From JADGGM01 sp027307005 (GTDB taxonomy: Bacteria > Gemmatimonadota > Gemmatimonadetes > Gemmatimonadales > Gemmatimonadaceae), in the NCBI GenBank assembly GCA_035455745.1, contig DATIEP010000088.1, positions 1 through 64,000 on the forward strand: DNA of 64,000 bases, in the 5' to 3' direction. Below, in pieces: positions 8,520-17,460 of this stretch. The translations under genes were made by a program, and so were the position numbers. The notes beneath the pieces are model-generated. The model had not been told where the DNA came from and searched no databases. It worked only from the letters and a program-made list of their open reading frames with translations. Every line of letters starts with the position of its first letter. Within the stretch, counting starts at the first letter, position 1.

Positions 8520-9803
8520 TCAGTCTTGCATGCGAAGCAGCGCGTAGTTTCGCGCGCCCTTCTTGAGCAGCACGTAGGACCCGTGCAGGCACTGCGCCGG
8601 CACCACCGGCGCGTCGCCCGATGCGCGCACGCCGTTCACGCTCACGCCGCCCTGCTGGATCGTCCGCCGCGCATCGCTCTTGGACGACGCGAGCCCCGCC
8701 GCCACGAGCGCCTCCTGCAGGCCGAACGAACGGCCGTCGGCCGACGCGTCCGCGCGCGTCCACCTCGCGCGCGCAAAGGGAATTTCCGCCGCGAGTGCAT
8801 CCAGCGCCTGCACCGACAGGCCCGAGGGATCGCTGCCGCCGAACAGCAGCGCCGACACCTCGCCCGCGGTCCGCAGCGCCTCGTCCCCGTGCACGCGCGA
8901 CGTCATGTCCTCGGCCAGGGTTCGCTGGGCCGCACGGCGCTCGGGATGCTCCCGCGTCTCGTGATCGAGCGCTTCGATGGTCGCGCGATCGAGCAGCGTG
9001 AAGAAGCGGAGCCAGCGCGACACGTCGCGGTCATCGGCGTTGATCCAGAACTGATAGAACTTGTACGGCGACGTCATCGCCGGATCGAGATAGACCGCGC
9101 CCGCTTCGGTCTTGCCGAACTTCGTGCCGCCCGCGGTCGTGACTAACGGCAGCGTCAGCGCATGCGATTCGTGGCCGGTGACGCGGCGAATGAGCTCGAT
9201 GCCGGCGGTGATGTTGCCCCACTGGTCGCTGCCGCCGATCTGCAGCGTCGCCCCATGCCGCTGGTGCAGCTGGAGATAGTCGTACGCCTGCAGGAGCATG
9301 TAGCTGAATTCGGTGAACGAGATGCCGCCCTCCAGCCGCGCCTTCACCGATTCCTTGGCCAGCATGTAGTTCACGGTGAAGTGCTTGCCGATATCGCGCA
9401 GCATCTCGACCGCGCCTAACGGAAGCAGCCACTCGGCGTTGTCGCCCATGATCGCGGCTGCCGGGCCCGAAAAATCCAGGAACCGCGCCAGCTGCGCCCC
9501 GATCGCGCGGCTGTTCGCCTCGATCGTCTCGCGCGTCTGCAGCTGCCGCTCCGTGCTCTTGCCGCTCGGGTCGCCGATCATCCCCGTCCCGCCGCCCACC
9601 AGCGCGATCGGCACGTGTCCCGTCCGCTGCAGATGCACGAGCCCCATCACCGGCACGAGACTCCCGACGTGCAAGCTCGGCGCGGTCGGATCGAATCCGC
9701 AGTAGGCGACGAGGCCGGCCGACAACGCGGCGTCGAGTCCCTCCGTGTGCTGGTACAACAGGCCGCGCCACGAGAGCTCGGCGAGCAGGGGAGTGGTGGT
9801 CAT
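8520..9803 (-). CDS. tyrS: Tyrosine--tRNA ligase
   Basis: At 427 residues this is a full-length bacterial TyrRS. The class I HIGH motif appears as HVGS (H45-S48) after YCGFDPTAPSL. The tyrosine pocket includes QIGGSDQWGNI, and the KMSKS motif is present in the variant KFGKT (K228-T232). A C-terminal S4 RNA-binding domain follows (LVAAGLASSKSDARRTIQQGGVSVNG). It charges tRNA-Tyr in the cytoplasm. There is no room for a T-box leader: only about 75 bp separate its start from the ADOP gene. It converges on the propeller gene with 6 bp between stops. Confidence 0.97.
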   Translation of the reverse strand: MTTTPLLAELSWRGLLYQHTEGLDAALSAGLVAYCGFDPTAPSLHVGSLVPVMGLVHLQRTGHVPIALVGGGTGMIGDPSGKSTERQLQTRETIEANSRAIGAQLARFLDFSGPAAAIMGDNAEWLLPLGAVEMLRDIGKHFTVNYMLAKESVKARLEGGISFTEFSYMLLQAYDYLQLHQRHGATLQIGGSDQWGNITAGIELIRRVTGHESHALTLPLVTTAGGTKFGKTEAGAVYLDPAMTSPYKFYQFWINADDRDVSRWLRFFTLLDRATIEALDHETREHPERRAAQRTLAEDMTSRVHGDEALRTAGEVSALLFGGSDPSGLSVQALDALAAEIPFARARWTRADASADGRSFGLQEALVAAGLASSKSDARRTIQQGGVSVNGVRASGDAPVVPAQCLHGSYVLLKKGARNYALLRMQD

Positions 9804-9878
9804 GCGGCAAAGGTATGCGCCCGACGCCCGGGTGTCATGGGCGCCGGGCCATCGCTCGTTCCGCGGGTACGGCGGTGT

Positions 9879-12578
9879 CTACGATTCGGCGCGCAGCGCC
9901 TGCATCGGGTCGGCGCGCGTGGCGCGCAACGCGGGCCCCAGGCTCGCCGCCACCGCCGTCAGCATCACGATCAGGATGACGCCGACGAACGTGACCGGGT
10001 CCGTCGTAGTCACCCCGAACACCATCGAGCGCAGGAGGCGGGATCCCGCGTAGGCCGCGCCCAAGCCTAACGCTACGCCGAGTGCGGCCAGCCCGATGCC
10101 CATCCCGGCCACCAGGCGTATCACACTCCATCGGTTCGCCCCCAGCGCCATTCGGACGCCCAACTCCGGCATACGCTCCGTCACCGTGTAACTCAATACG
10201 CCATAGACGCCGATCACGGCGAGCAGAATGGCCACACCGCCGAACGCCGCCAACAGCACGGCGTCGAATCGCGGCTTGGCGATGCTCGACCGGAGGCTCA
10301 ACGCAAGCGGTTCGACGCCGAACAGGGCGACTTGCGGATCGAGCTCGCGCAACGCCGCTCGAATGTCCGGCGCCAGCGCCATTGGATCGCCGTGCGAAGC
10401 GCGCACGAGAATCGTCGCCTGCTGCAGCGGCGCCTGCGCGATCGGCGCGTACACCGCCGGATCGCTCGGCGCGTCGACGCCGCGGAACTTCTCGTCGCCG
10501 ATGATGCCGACGATGCGACGGGCGGCGCCCCAGAACGCGATCGATTGACCGATCGGATCGGCCGCCGCGAAATACCGGCGCGCGGCCGCCCGGTTGATCA
10601 CGATCACGTTAGGCGCGTGCGCATCGTCGCTTTCGTCGATGGCGCGGCCGCCGAGCAGCGGCACGCCCAGCGTCTCGAGGTACCCGGGCGACACAAACCG
10701 CGTCCGAATCTCGGGAAAGTGCGCCGACTCGGCCTCGCGCCCAACGATCGTGAACGAGTTGGTGAAGCCCGGATCGAGCGGAGGATTTGCGGCCAGCGCG
10801 GCTGCCGCGACGCCTGGAATCGCCCGAACGGCCGAGAGCATCCGCGCATGAAAGGCGTTGATCGCCGGAATGTCGGGAAAGCGCTTGAAGTCGATCGGAT
10901 ATCGCGTCGATGGCAACTGGTATTGGGCTTCGAGCACACGCGTCGTGTCGAAGCCCGGATCGACGCGGGAGAGGCGCCACAAACTGCGGAGGAGGAGTCC
11001 GGCGCCGATCACGAGCATCACGGTGAGGGCGACCTCGGCGACGATCACGCACGCCTGGAATCGGCGCGCGGAGCGGCCCAGCGATATCAACCGGCCGCCG
11101 TGCGACTTGAGCGCGTGGCGAAGATCGAGCCGTCGCATCTGCAGCGCCGGCAGCGCAGCGAAGAGAATGCCGATCAAGAGCGCCGTGCCCGCAGTATACG
11201 CTGCGACACGGCCGTCGATCGACGCGGTGTCGATCCGCGGCACATCGCTCGGCGCGAGCGCTACGAGGCCGTGCAGTGCGGCGAACGCGAGGACGACGCC
11301 GGCCATGCCGCCGAGGACGACGTAGACCAACGACTCGACGAGAAATTGTCGGGCGATGCGCGCCCGGCCCGCGCCTAGCGCGATGCGCACCGCAACTTCT
11401 CGCGTGCGCGCGGCCGTGCGGGCAAGCAGCAAGTTGGCGACGTTTGCACACGTCACCAGGAGGAGCAGGGTCACGGCGCCGAAGAGCAGCACGAGCGCCG
11501 GACGCACGGCGCCGAACACGACGCTGCCATAGGACTCGATGTTCACGCCGCGATGCGCGTTCACCGGATATTCGCGCTCGAGCGCCGCCGCGATCGTCGA
11601 CAGCTCGCGCTGTGCCGCCGCCGGGGTGGCGCCCGGCGCAAGCCGGCCTACCGTTAGGAACGGGTGCCTCTCGCGCGGAAACGAGTCGACGCTCGGCTGG
11701 AGCGCCAGCCAGACATCGACATGGGCGCTGCTGAAGGTCTCGGCGTAGTCCGCGCGCTCGTGGATTTGACGCACGCCGAGGTCCGCTGCCTCGGGCAGGA
11801 CCCCGGCAACGAGGGCCGGCCGTTCGTCCACCAGAATGGTGTGCCCGACGACCGCGGGATCGGCGGAAAAGCGGGTACGCCAGAACTGCTCGCCTAACAA
11901 GACGACATCCTGGCCGCCGGGTCGACCCTCGTCGGCGGCGAACGGCCGGCCGGCGATCACCCGCACGCCGAGCACCGACAGGACGCTCGGCGTGATCGCG
12001 AGGCCGGTCACGCGCTCGGGCTCGCTCGCGCCGCCTCGCGTGAGCGTGACGTCGCGTCCAGTCATTGCCCCGATGGCCTGCAGCGTCCGACTCCGCTGGC
12101 CGAAGTCCACGACATCGGGCCACGATGCGGGCTCGTGCCGCGTGCCGCTCTGGCGATCCGTTTCCCAGATCATCACCAGCCGATCAGGGTGGGGGAACGG
12201 CGATGGCCGGAGCAGCACGGCGTTCACGATGCTGAAGATGGCTGTGTTCGCGCCAACGCCGAGTCCTAACGTAAGCACCACGGCGGCCGAGAACGCCGGC
12301 CGGGACAGCACCAGCCGCCACGCGTGCACGAAATCGGCGCGCGCTTCGTCGAGCCAGCGCGGCCGGTCTGCGTCGCGCGTCTCCTCGCGGAAGCGCTCGA
12401 CGCCGCCGAACGTCACCAGTGCTCGTCGCCGCGCCTCGTCGGGGGCGAGCCCGCGTGCGCAGCCGGCCTCGATTTCCATCGCCACGTGGAACCGCAGCTC
12501 ATCGTCCAGATCGTGCTCGGCTGCGGCGCGCTTCCAGAGCGACCGGAAACGAACGAGCAGTCCGCGAAAGCGGTCCAT
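9879..12578 (-). CDS. ADOP-family ABC permease (MacB/FtsX-like)
   Basis: This 899-residue protein fits the ADOP family (acidobacterial duplicated orphan permease), common in Acidobacteriota and Gemmatimonadota. An N-terminal cytoplasmic segment with DDELRFHVAMEIEAG precedes the first membrane helix at about residue 100 (AAVVLTLGLGVGANTAIFSIVNAVLLR). Two MacB-type periplasmic domains and two FtsX-like permease domains follow. The paired motif RTAARTREVAVRIALGAGRARIARQFL and its C-terminal counterpart ERMPELGVRMALGANRWSVIRLV show the internal duplication. No ATPase is encoded alongside. The PadR repressor gene ends 15 bp upstream, so the pair is co-transcribed from the PadR promoter. Substrate unknown; efflux or stress export is typical of the group. 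Confidence 0.9.
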   Translation of the reverse strand: MDRFRGLLVRFRSLWKRAAAEHDLDDELRFHVAMEIEAGCARGLAPDEARRRALVTFGGVERFREETRDADRPRWLDEARADFVHAWRLVLSRPAFSAAVVLTLGLGVGANTAIFSIVNAVLLRPSPFPHPDRLVMIWETDRQSGTRHEPASWPDVVDFGQRSRTLQAIGAMTGRDVTLTRGGASEPERVTGLAITPSVLSVLGVRVIAGRPFAADEGRPGGQDVVLLGEQFWRTRFSADPAVVGHTILVDERPALVAGVLPEAADLGVRQIHERADYAETFSSAHVDVWLALQPSVDSFPRERHPFLTVGRLAPGATPAAAQRELSTIAAALEREYPVNAHRGVNIESYGSVVFGAVRPALVLLFGAVTLLLLVTCANVANLLLARTAARTREVAVRIALGAGRARIARQFLVESLVYVVLGGMAGVVLAFAALHGLVALAPSDVPRIDTASIDGRVAAYTAGTALLIGILFAALPALQMRRLDLRHALKSHGGRLISLGRSARRFQACVIVAEVALTVMLVIGAGLLLRSLWRLSRVDPGFDTTRVLEAQYQLPSTRYPIDFKRFPDIPAINAFHARMLSAVRAIPGVAAAALAANPPLDPGFTNSFTIVGREAESAHFPEIRTRFVSPGYLETLGVPLLGGRAIDESDDAHAPNVIVINRAAARRYFAAADPIGQSIAFWGAARRIVGIIGDEKFRGVDAPSDPAVYAPIAQAPLQQATILVRASHGDPMALAPDIRAALRELDPQVALFGVEPLALSLRSSIAKPRFDAVLLAAFGGVAILLAVIGVYGVLSYTVTERMPELGVRMALGANRWSVIRLVAGMGIGLAALGVALGLGAAYAGSRLLRSMVFGVTTTDPVTFVGVILIVMLTAVAASLGPALRATRADPMQALRAES

Positions 12579-12593
12579 GGTGCCTCCAGTCGC

Positions 12594-12926
12594 TCAGTCG
12601 ACGGCGAGCACGAGCTCGATCGCCGCGGAGAAGCGGCGCCACGTCGCGACCTCCGCGTGCAGCTGCTTGCGCCCGGTGGCCGTTAGGCGGTAGAACTTGG
12701 CGCGGCGGTTGTTGTCGCTCGCGCCCCACGACGCGGCAATCCAGCCGCGTTGCTCGAGGCGGTGCAGGGCCGGATAGAGCGAGCCCTGGTTCACCTGCAG
12801 CACGTCGCGCGAGATCTGTTGGATGCGCTGCGCGACGCCCCAGCCGTGCATGGGCTCGACCGACAGCGCTTTGAGGATGAGCAGATCCAGCGTTCCTTGC
12901 AGGACGTCGGCGTTGGCGTGCGGCAC
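12594..12926 (-). CDS. PadR-family transcriptional regulator
   Basis: A 110-residue winged-helix protein with the PadR core: GTLDLLILKALSVEPMHGWGVAQRI, then GSLYPALHRLEQRGWI (recognition helix and wing), and YRLTATGRKQL. The GTG start at 12926 is preceded by a GGGGA Shine-Dalgarno. PadR proteins usually repress their own operon and a neighbouring transporter. The gene opens an operon with the ADOP permease downstream, and a near-perfect inverted repeat overlaps its promoter (12942-12984). That supports autorepression relieved by a ligand or membrane stress, which is inferred from the family and the site. Confidence 0.93.
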   Translation of the reverse strand: MPHANADVLQGTLDLLILKALSVEPMHGWGVAQRIQQISRDVLQVNQGSLYPALHRLEQRGWIAASWGASDNNRRAKFYRLTATGRKQLHAEVATWRRFSAAIELVLAVD

Positions 12927-12941
12927 GGCGGCTTTCCCCTA

Positions 12942-12986
12942 GACATTCGACAAGGGCAGCATACCGGCTCTCTTGTAGAATGTCAA
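12942..12986 (-). promoter_or_regulatory. padR-ADOP promoter with overlapping inverted-repeat operator
   Basis: On the minus strand a consensus -35 TTGACA (12986-12981) and a -10 TATGCT (12963-12958) are exactly 17 bp apart. Two 13-bp arms, GACATTCGACAAG (12942-12954) and CTTGTAGAATGTC (12972-12984), match 12 of 13 positions as an inverted repeat. One arm covers the -35, the other lies just downstream of the -10, and the centre is at the -10 edge. A PadR dimer bound here would block RNA polymerase. The promoter is read directly; the operator role is inferred. Confidence 0.8.
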
Positions 12987-13181
12987 GGGGAAGCGCGCGG
13001 CCGACCGCGCCCCGGCCCGCGTGCGCGTTCCGCCGCGTGACGTGAACGGCCGCTTCGCAGCACGGTGCGTTGCCCGCTTGCCGGTCGACGGTTAGCTTGC
13101 CGTTCTCACCCTCATCATTCGCATTGTCTCATTCTGCTTCCGGCGTGAGTCGCGTTTTCGCGCTCGCTCGTTCCCGTCCCG

Positions 13182-15296
13182 ATGGCTGCCCGCACGCCGG
13201 CTGGGCGTAAACCGGCGCGTCTGCGGCGGCCGCTGCTGCTCGTCGCCACGTTCGCGGCGACATTCCTCGCCGGCTTTGCGTACGCGTCGTGGACGCTCGT
13301 GTGCCGGGGCAGCGCCTGCCCCGACCCGCGCCAGCTCGACGCGTTCACGCCGCACCAGACGTCCAAGCTGTACGCCGATGACGGCCGCTTCATCGCCGAG
13401 CTGGGACTCGAGCGCCGCACGCTCGTCCCGTTAGCCGAGATTCCCAAAACCGTACAGGAAGCGTTCGTCATCACCGAAGACAAACGCTTCTACGAGCACC
13501 ACGGCATCGACTGGATCCGCGTGTTCGGCGCGGCCGTGCACAACATCGGCGCCGGCGCGTATGCGCAAGGCTTCTCCACGCTGACGATGCAGCTCGCGCG
13601 GAACATCTTTACCGAGAAGATCAGCCGCGAGAAAACGCTCACGCGCAAGATCAAGGAAGCGAAAGTGGCGCGCGAAATCGAGCGACTGTATCCGAAGAGC
13701 AAGATCCTCGAGCTGTATCTCAACCAGATTTATCTGGGCAACGGCGCCTACGGCGTCGAGACCGCGTCGCAGCGGTACTTCGGCAAATCCGTGCGCGACC
13801 TCAACCTTGCCGAAGCCGCGACGCTCGCGGGTCTGCCCAAGGCGCCGGAGCGATACAACCCGCGCCGCTTTCCCGAACGCGCCATCCAGCGGCGCAACAC
13901 GATCATCGAGCTCATGCGCCGCGCCGGCGTCGTGAGCGCGGAAGATGCCCAACTGGCGCGCGCCTACCCGATGCGCCTCGCACGCAAGGAAGAGGCAGGT
14001 GAGCTCGCGCCGTATTTCGTCGAATGGGTGCGGCGCCAGCTCGAGGATCAGTTCGGCGAGAAAGTCTACACCGACGGACTCAAGGTGTACACCACACTCG
14101 ACGTCGATCTTCAGTCGGCGGCCGAGCGCAATCTCGAGAAGCAGCTGCGCGCGATCGAAGCCGGCAAGTACGGCGCGTTCAAGCACATCACCTTCGAGCA
14201 GTATGCGGCGCGGTCGTCGGCCAATCAGAGCGACGCGCCCAACTCGCCCTACCTCCAGGGCGCCTTCGTCGCGGTCGACCCGCGCACCGGCGCGGTGCGC
14301 GCACTGGTCGGCGGGCGCGACTTCGACGACTCCAAGTTCGACCGCGCCACCCAGGCGCTCAGACAGCCCGGGTCCACGTTCAAGCCCGTCGTGTACGCGA
14401 CCGCGATCCACAACGGCCTGCCGCCCAGCTATCTGCTCGACGACTCGCCGCTCATCGTGCCGGAGCCCAACGGAACGGACTGGACGCCGCAGAACTACGA
14501 CCTCAAGTTCGAGGGCATCATGCCCATGCGGCGCGCGCTGTACCGCTCGCGCAACCTGGCCACGATTCGGTTAGGCATGCAGTTGGGCGAGCAGAACGTG
14601 ATCGCGATGGCCAGACAGTTGGGCCTCACCACGCCGATTCCGCCGTATCCGTCCATCCACATCGGCTCGGCCGACGTGTACCCGCTGGAGATGATCAGCG
14701 CGTACACGACGTTCGCGACGCTGGGCGTGCGCGCCACGCCGTTCGGCATCACGCGCGTCGAAGACGCCAACGGCCACGTAATCTTCCAGGCCAATCCCCA
14801 GCGCTACGTCGTCCTGTCGCCCGAAGAAGCGTGGCTCATGGTCGACATGATGAAGGACGTGGTGCGCCGCGGCACGGCGGCTTCCATCTGGGCCTCGGGC
14901 TTTCACATCCCGGCGGGCGGCAAAACGGGAACGACGAACGATTACTCCGACGTCTGGTTCATCGGGTTCACGCCCGACCTCGTGGCCGGCGTGTGGATGG
15001 GATTCGATCGCCCGCAACGCATCATGTCCGACGCGCAGGGCGGCCGGCTGGCCGCGCCGGCATGGTTAGGCTTCATGAACGAGGTGTACGCGCGGCGTCC
15101 CGAGCCGGCCGACTGGGCGCGGCCCGAAGACATCATCTCGCGCGACATCGACTGGACCACCGGGTTGTTGCGCAATCCGTTCTGCCCCGACAGCGACGTC
15201 ACCACCGAGTACTTCATCCCCGGCACCGAGCCGACGCGCGAGTGCGACGTGCACTCGCCGATCACGGCACAGCCCACCCCGATGTCGCACCCGTGA
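13182..15296 (+). CDS. mrcA: Penicillin-binding protein 1A (transglycosylase/transpeptidase)
   Basis: This 704-residue class A PBP has a membrane anchor at residues 15-35. A GT51 transglycosylase domain follows, with catalytic E99 in ITEDKRFYEHHGID and the QGFSTLTMQLARNIF motif. The transpeptidase domain has the nucleophile in STFK (S398, K401), the SRN motif (S456-N458) and KTGTT (K581-T585). It polymerises and cross-links peptidoglycan on the periplasmic side. The upstream 195 bp show no clear promoter, and no Shine-Dalgarno precedes the ATG, so expression is hard to predict. It overlaps the next gene by 4 bp (GTGA). Confidence 0.96.
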   Translation: MAARTPAGRKPARLRRPLLLVATFAATFLAGFAYASWTLVCRGSACPDPRQLDAFTPHQTSKLYADDGRFIAELGLERRTLVPLAEIPKTVQEAFVITEDKRFYEHHGIDWIRVFGAAVHNIGAGAYAQGFSTLTMQLARNIFTEKISREKTLTRKIKEAKVAREIERLYPKSKILELYLNQIYLGNGAYGVETASQRYFGKSVRDLNLAEAATLAGLPKAPERYNPRRFPERAIQRRNTIIELMRRAGVVSAEDAQLARAYPMRLARKEEAGELAPYFVEWVRRQLEDQFGEKVYTDGLKVYTTLDVDLQSAAERNLEKQLRAIEAGKYGAFKHITFEQYAARSSANQSDAPNSPYLQGAFVAVDPRTGAVRALVGGRDFDDSKFDRATQALRQPGSTFKPVVYATAIHNGLPPSYLLDDSPLIVPEPNGTDWTPQNYDLKFEGIMPMRRALYRSRNLATIRLGMQLGEQNVIAMARQLGLTTPIPPYPSIHIGSADVYPLEMISAYTTFATLGVRATPFGITRVEDANGHVIFQANPQRYVVLSPEEAWLMVDMMKDVVRRGTAASIWASGFHIPAGGKTGTTNDYSDVWFIGFTPDLVAGVWMGFDRPQRIMSDAQGGRLAAPAWLGFMNEVYARRPEPADWARPEDIISRDIDWTTGLLRNPFCPDSDVTTEYFIPGTEPTRECDVHSPITAQPTPMSHP

Positions 15297-16051
15297 CCTG
15301 GCAGCCGCTCGACTGTCACGCGCACACAACGATGTCAGACGGCGCGCTCGACGTGGCGGCGCTCGTGGCCGCCGTCCGCGCCCGCGGCGTGAGGCCGAGC
15401 GTCGCCGACCACATTTCGCACGACGTGAAGGGCGCGATCGCGAGCGTCGACGCAGTGCGCTCGTACCTCGACACACTCGACGGCTATCCCGTTGGGCGCG
15501 GGGGCGAGTTCTGCTGGCACGACGCGCTGTGGCGCGAGATTCCGCCCGACCTCGCCGCGCGCTTCACGCACCACATCGGTTCGTTGCACGCGGTGTACGT
15601 TTCCGGCCTCGACCGGCCGCTCAACATGTTCTCGCGCCGGTTCCCCGAAGGTCTGGAGCCCGATGCGTACATGGACGCGCACCTCGCATCGCTCGAGCAG
15701 TTCGCGCGCGAGATGCCGGTGGACATCCTCGCGCACCCCACGCTCGTGCCGCTCTCGCTGCGCGACCATCCGATCGAAGAACTGTGGACCGAACCGCGCG
15801 AGGAGCGGGCCGTGGAGGCGCTCTACCGCGCCGGGATCGCGTTCGAGGTCTCATCGCGATACCGGCCGCCCGTGCGCTTCGTGCGGCGCGCGTTCGAGCG
15901 CGGCGTGCGCCTGTCGCTCGGCTCCGACGGCCACCGGCCCGACCAGGTGGGCGACATCTCGTTTTCGCTCGCGCTCACCCGGTCGATCGGCGCGCCCGAC
16001 GATGCGCTCTACGACCCGGCGGTGCACGGCTCGCGTCCGTGGCGCGTCTAG
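15293..16051 (+). CDS. PHP-domain metal-dependent phosphoesterase
   Basis: Starting at GTG 15293, this gives 252 residues. The N-terminal CHAHTTMSDGALDVAALV (H9-x-H11) is the first metal-binding motif of PHP phosphoesterases. ADHISHD, the histidine in HHIGSLHAVYV, DILAHPTLVP and the terminal LSLGSDGHRPDQVGD supply the remaining metal ligands. Relatives include histidinol-phosphatases and nucleotide phosphoesterases; the length suits a stand-alone enzyme. It is coupled to the PBP1A gene by a 4-bp overlap and lies 52 bp before an amidohydrolase. Substrate not determined. Confidence 0.85.
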   Translation: MTWQPLDCHAHTTMSDGALDVAALVAAVRARGVRPSVADHISHDVKGAIASVDAVRSYLDTLDGYPVGRGGEFCWHDALWREIPPDLAARFTHHIGSLHAVYVSGLDRPLNMFSRRFPEGLEPDAYMDAHLASLEQFAREMPVDILAHPTLVPLSLRDHPIEELWTEPREERAVEALYRAGIAFEVSSRYRPPVRFVRRAFERGVRLSLGSDGHRPDQVGDISFSLALTRSIGAPDDALYDPAVHGSRPWRV

Positions 16052-16103
16052 CGATGGCCGCACCACCGGTTCGGATGCGCCGCCTCGTGCCTAACGCCAC
16101 CCG

Positions 16104-17438
16104 GTGAAGCGCTACCACGCGCGCTGGGTGGTGCCGATCACGGCGCCGTCCATCCACGACGGCACGGTCGTCGTCGACGGCGCGCGCATTGCGTACGTCG
16201 GGCCGCGCGCGTCGGCGCCGCCGGGCGACGACGTCGACCTCGAGGACGCGGTCCTGCTGCCGGGGCTCGTCAACGCGCACACGCACCTCGAGCTCACGGC
16301 GTTCCGCGGCCTCATGCCCGACGTCCCGTTCCGCGACTGGATCGTGCGGCTGCAGTCGGCGAAAGTCTCGGTGATGACGCCGGAGCGCTCCCTCGACTCG
16401 GCGCGGTTAGGCATCGCGGAAGGGCTGCGGGCGGGCGTCACCACGTATGGCGATACGTGCGACTCGGGCGCCGCGCTCCCGGCGATGTGCGAGATGGGCG
16501 TGCGCGGCATCGTGTACCAGGAGGTGTTCTCGCCGTCGCCGGACGAGTCCCGCGTGGCCGACGCCATCGCCGCGCTGCGCCTCCGCCTGACGGAGCTCGC
16601 GCCGCGGCAGACGCCCCTCGTGCGGCTCGGCATCTCGCCGCACGCGCCGTACACGGTGAGCGACCCGCTGTTCATCGCTGCCGCCGGCGCCGGCTACCCG
16701 CTGGCCGTGCACATCGCCGAGAGCGATGCGGAAACGCGATTGGTGCGCGACGGCGACGGACCGTTCGCCGATGGACTGCGCCGCCGCGGCATCGCCGTCG
16801 CGCCGCGCGGGCGGTCCCCCATCGCGCTCCTCGAATCGCTCGGCGTGCTGCGCGCGCGCCCGCTGCTCATCCACGCCGTGCACATCGACGACGCCGACAT
16901 TGCCGCCATCGCCACGGCGCAGGCCACCGTAGCGCATTGCCCGGTGTCCAACGCAAAGCTCGGCCACGGCATCGCGCCGCTCGACCGATTGCTGGCCGCC
17001 GGCGTCGCGGTCGGACTCGGTTCCGACTCGATGGCGTCCAACGATCGGATGGATCTGCTCGAGGAGGCCCGCGCCGCCGCGCTCGCCCAACGCGTGCGCA
17101 CGGGCCGCCCTGAGGCGCTTCCGCCGCGCGACGCGCTCACGCTGGCCACGTTAGGCGGCGCGCGCGCGCTCGGCATCGATGACCGCGTGGGATCGCTGGA
17201 GCCGGGCAAGGATGGCGATCTCGCCGCGTTCCCGCTGCCGGCCGGCTTCGGCGACGCCAACCCCGAGGCCGCGGCGGTGTTCGCGTTAGGAGGCACGCCG
17301 GCCCGGCTGGTCACGGTTGCCGGCGTGCTCCGCGCCGTGGACGGCCGCGTGCTCACCGGCGATCACGAGGTGCCGCATCGCGTACGCGATACCGCGTCGC
17401 GCCTCGCCGCGCACCTCGGCGCCGCAGTCGACAGTTAG
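16104..17438 (+). CDS. Amidohydrolase, nucleoside/aminofutalosine deaminase-like
   Basis: The 444-residue protein is a metal-dependent amidohydrolase of the ATZ/TRZ/SsnA group. It has the first metal motif NAHTHLELTAFRG (H59, H61), HAPYTVS, HIAESDAETRL (third histidine), CPVSNAKLGHGIAP, and the final metal aspartate in LGSDSMASNDRMDLLEE. These are typical of deaminases acting on adenosine-like rings, including the aminodeoxyfutalosine deaminase of the alternative menaquinone route. I cannot separate that from S-adenosylhomocysteine, guanine or cytosine deaminases by motif alone. It starts at GTG. Its TAG stop lies in a 7-bp tandem array carrying the GTTAGGC motif. Confidence 0.8.
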   Translation: MKRYHARWVVPITAPSIHDGTVVVDGARIAYVGPRASAPPGDDVDLEDAVLLPGLVNAHTHLELTAFRGLMPDVPFRDWIVRLQSAKVSVMTPERSLDSARLGIAEGLRAGVTTYGDTCDSGAALPAMCEMGVRGIVYQEVFSPSPDESRVADAIAALRLRLTELAPRQTPLVRLGISPHAPYTVSDPLFIAAAGAGYPLAVHIAESDAETRLVRDGDGPFADGLRRRGIAVAPRGRSPIALLESLGVLRARPLLIHAVHIDDADIAAIATAQATVAHCPVSNAKLGHGIAPLDRLLAAGVAVGLGSDSMASNDRMDLLEEARAAALAQRVRTGRPEALPPRDALTLATLGGARALGIDDRVGSLEPGKDGDLAAFPLPAGFGDANPEAAAVFALGGTPARLVTVAGVLRAVDGRVLTGDHEVPHRVRDTASRLAAHLGAAVDS

Positions 17439-17460
17439 GCGTTAGGCGTCAGGCGTCAGG
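17434..17460. repeat. 7-bp tandem array of the GTTAGGC motif at a convergent junction
   Basis: Four head-to-tail units occur between the amidohydrolase and the plug-domain gene: TTAGGCG, TTAGGCG, TCAGGCG and a truncated TCAGG, from 17435 to 17460. The TAG stop of the plus-strand gene (17436-17438) lies in the first unit. The minus-strand gene's TGA (complement of 17456-17458) lies in the last. It is the only place I found two complete GTTAGGC copies abutting. Confidence 0.85.

Noticed and set aside
9804..9878. T-box leader for tyrS
   Set aside because: Only about 75 bp are available and no specifier hairpin or T-box core sequence is visible.
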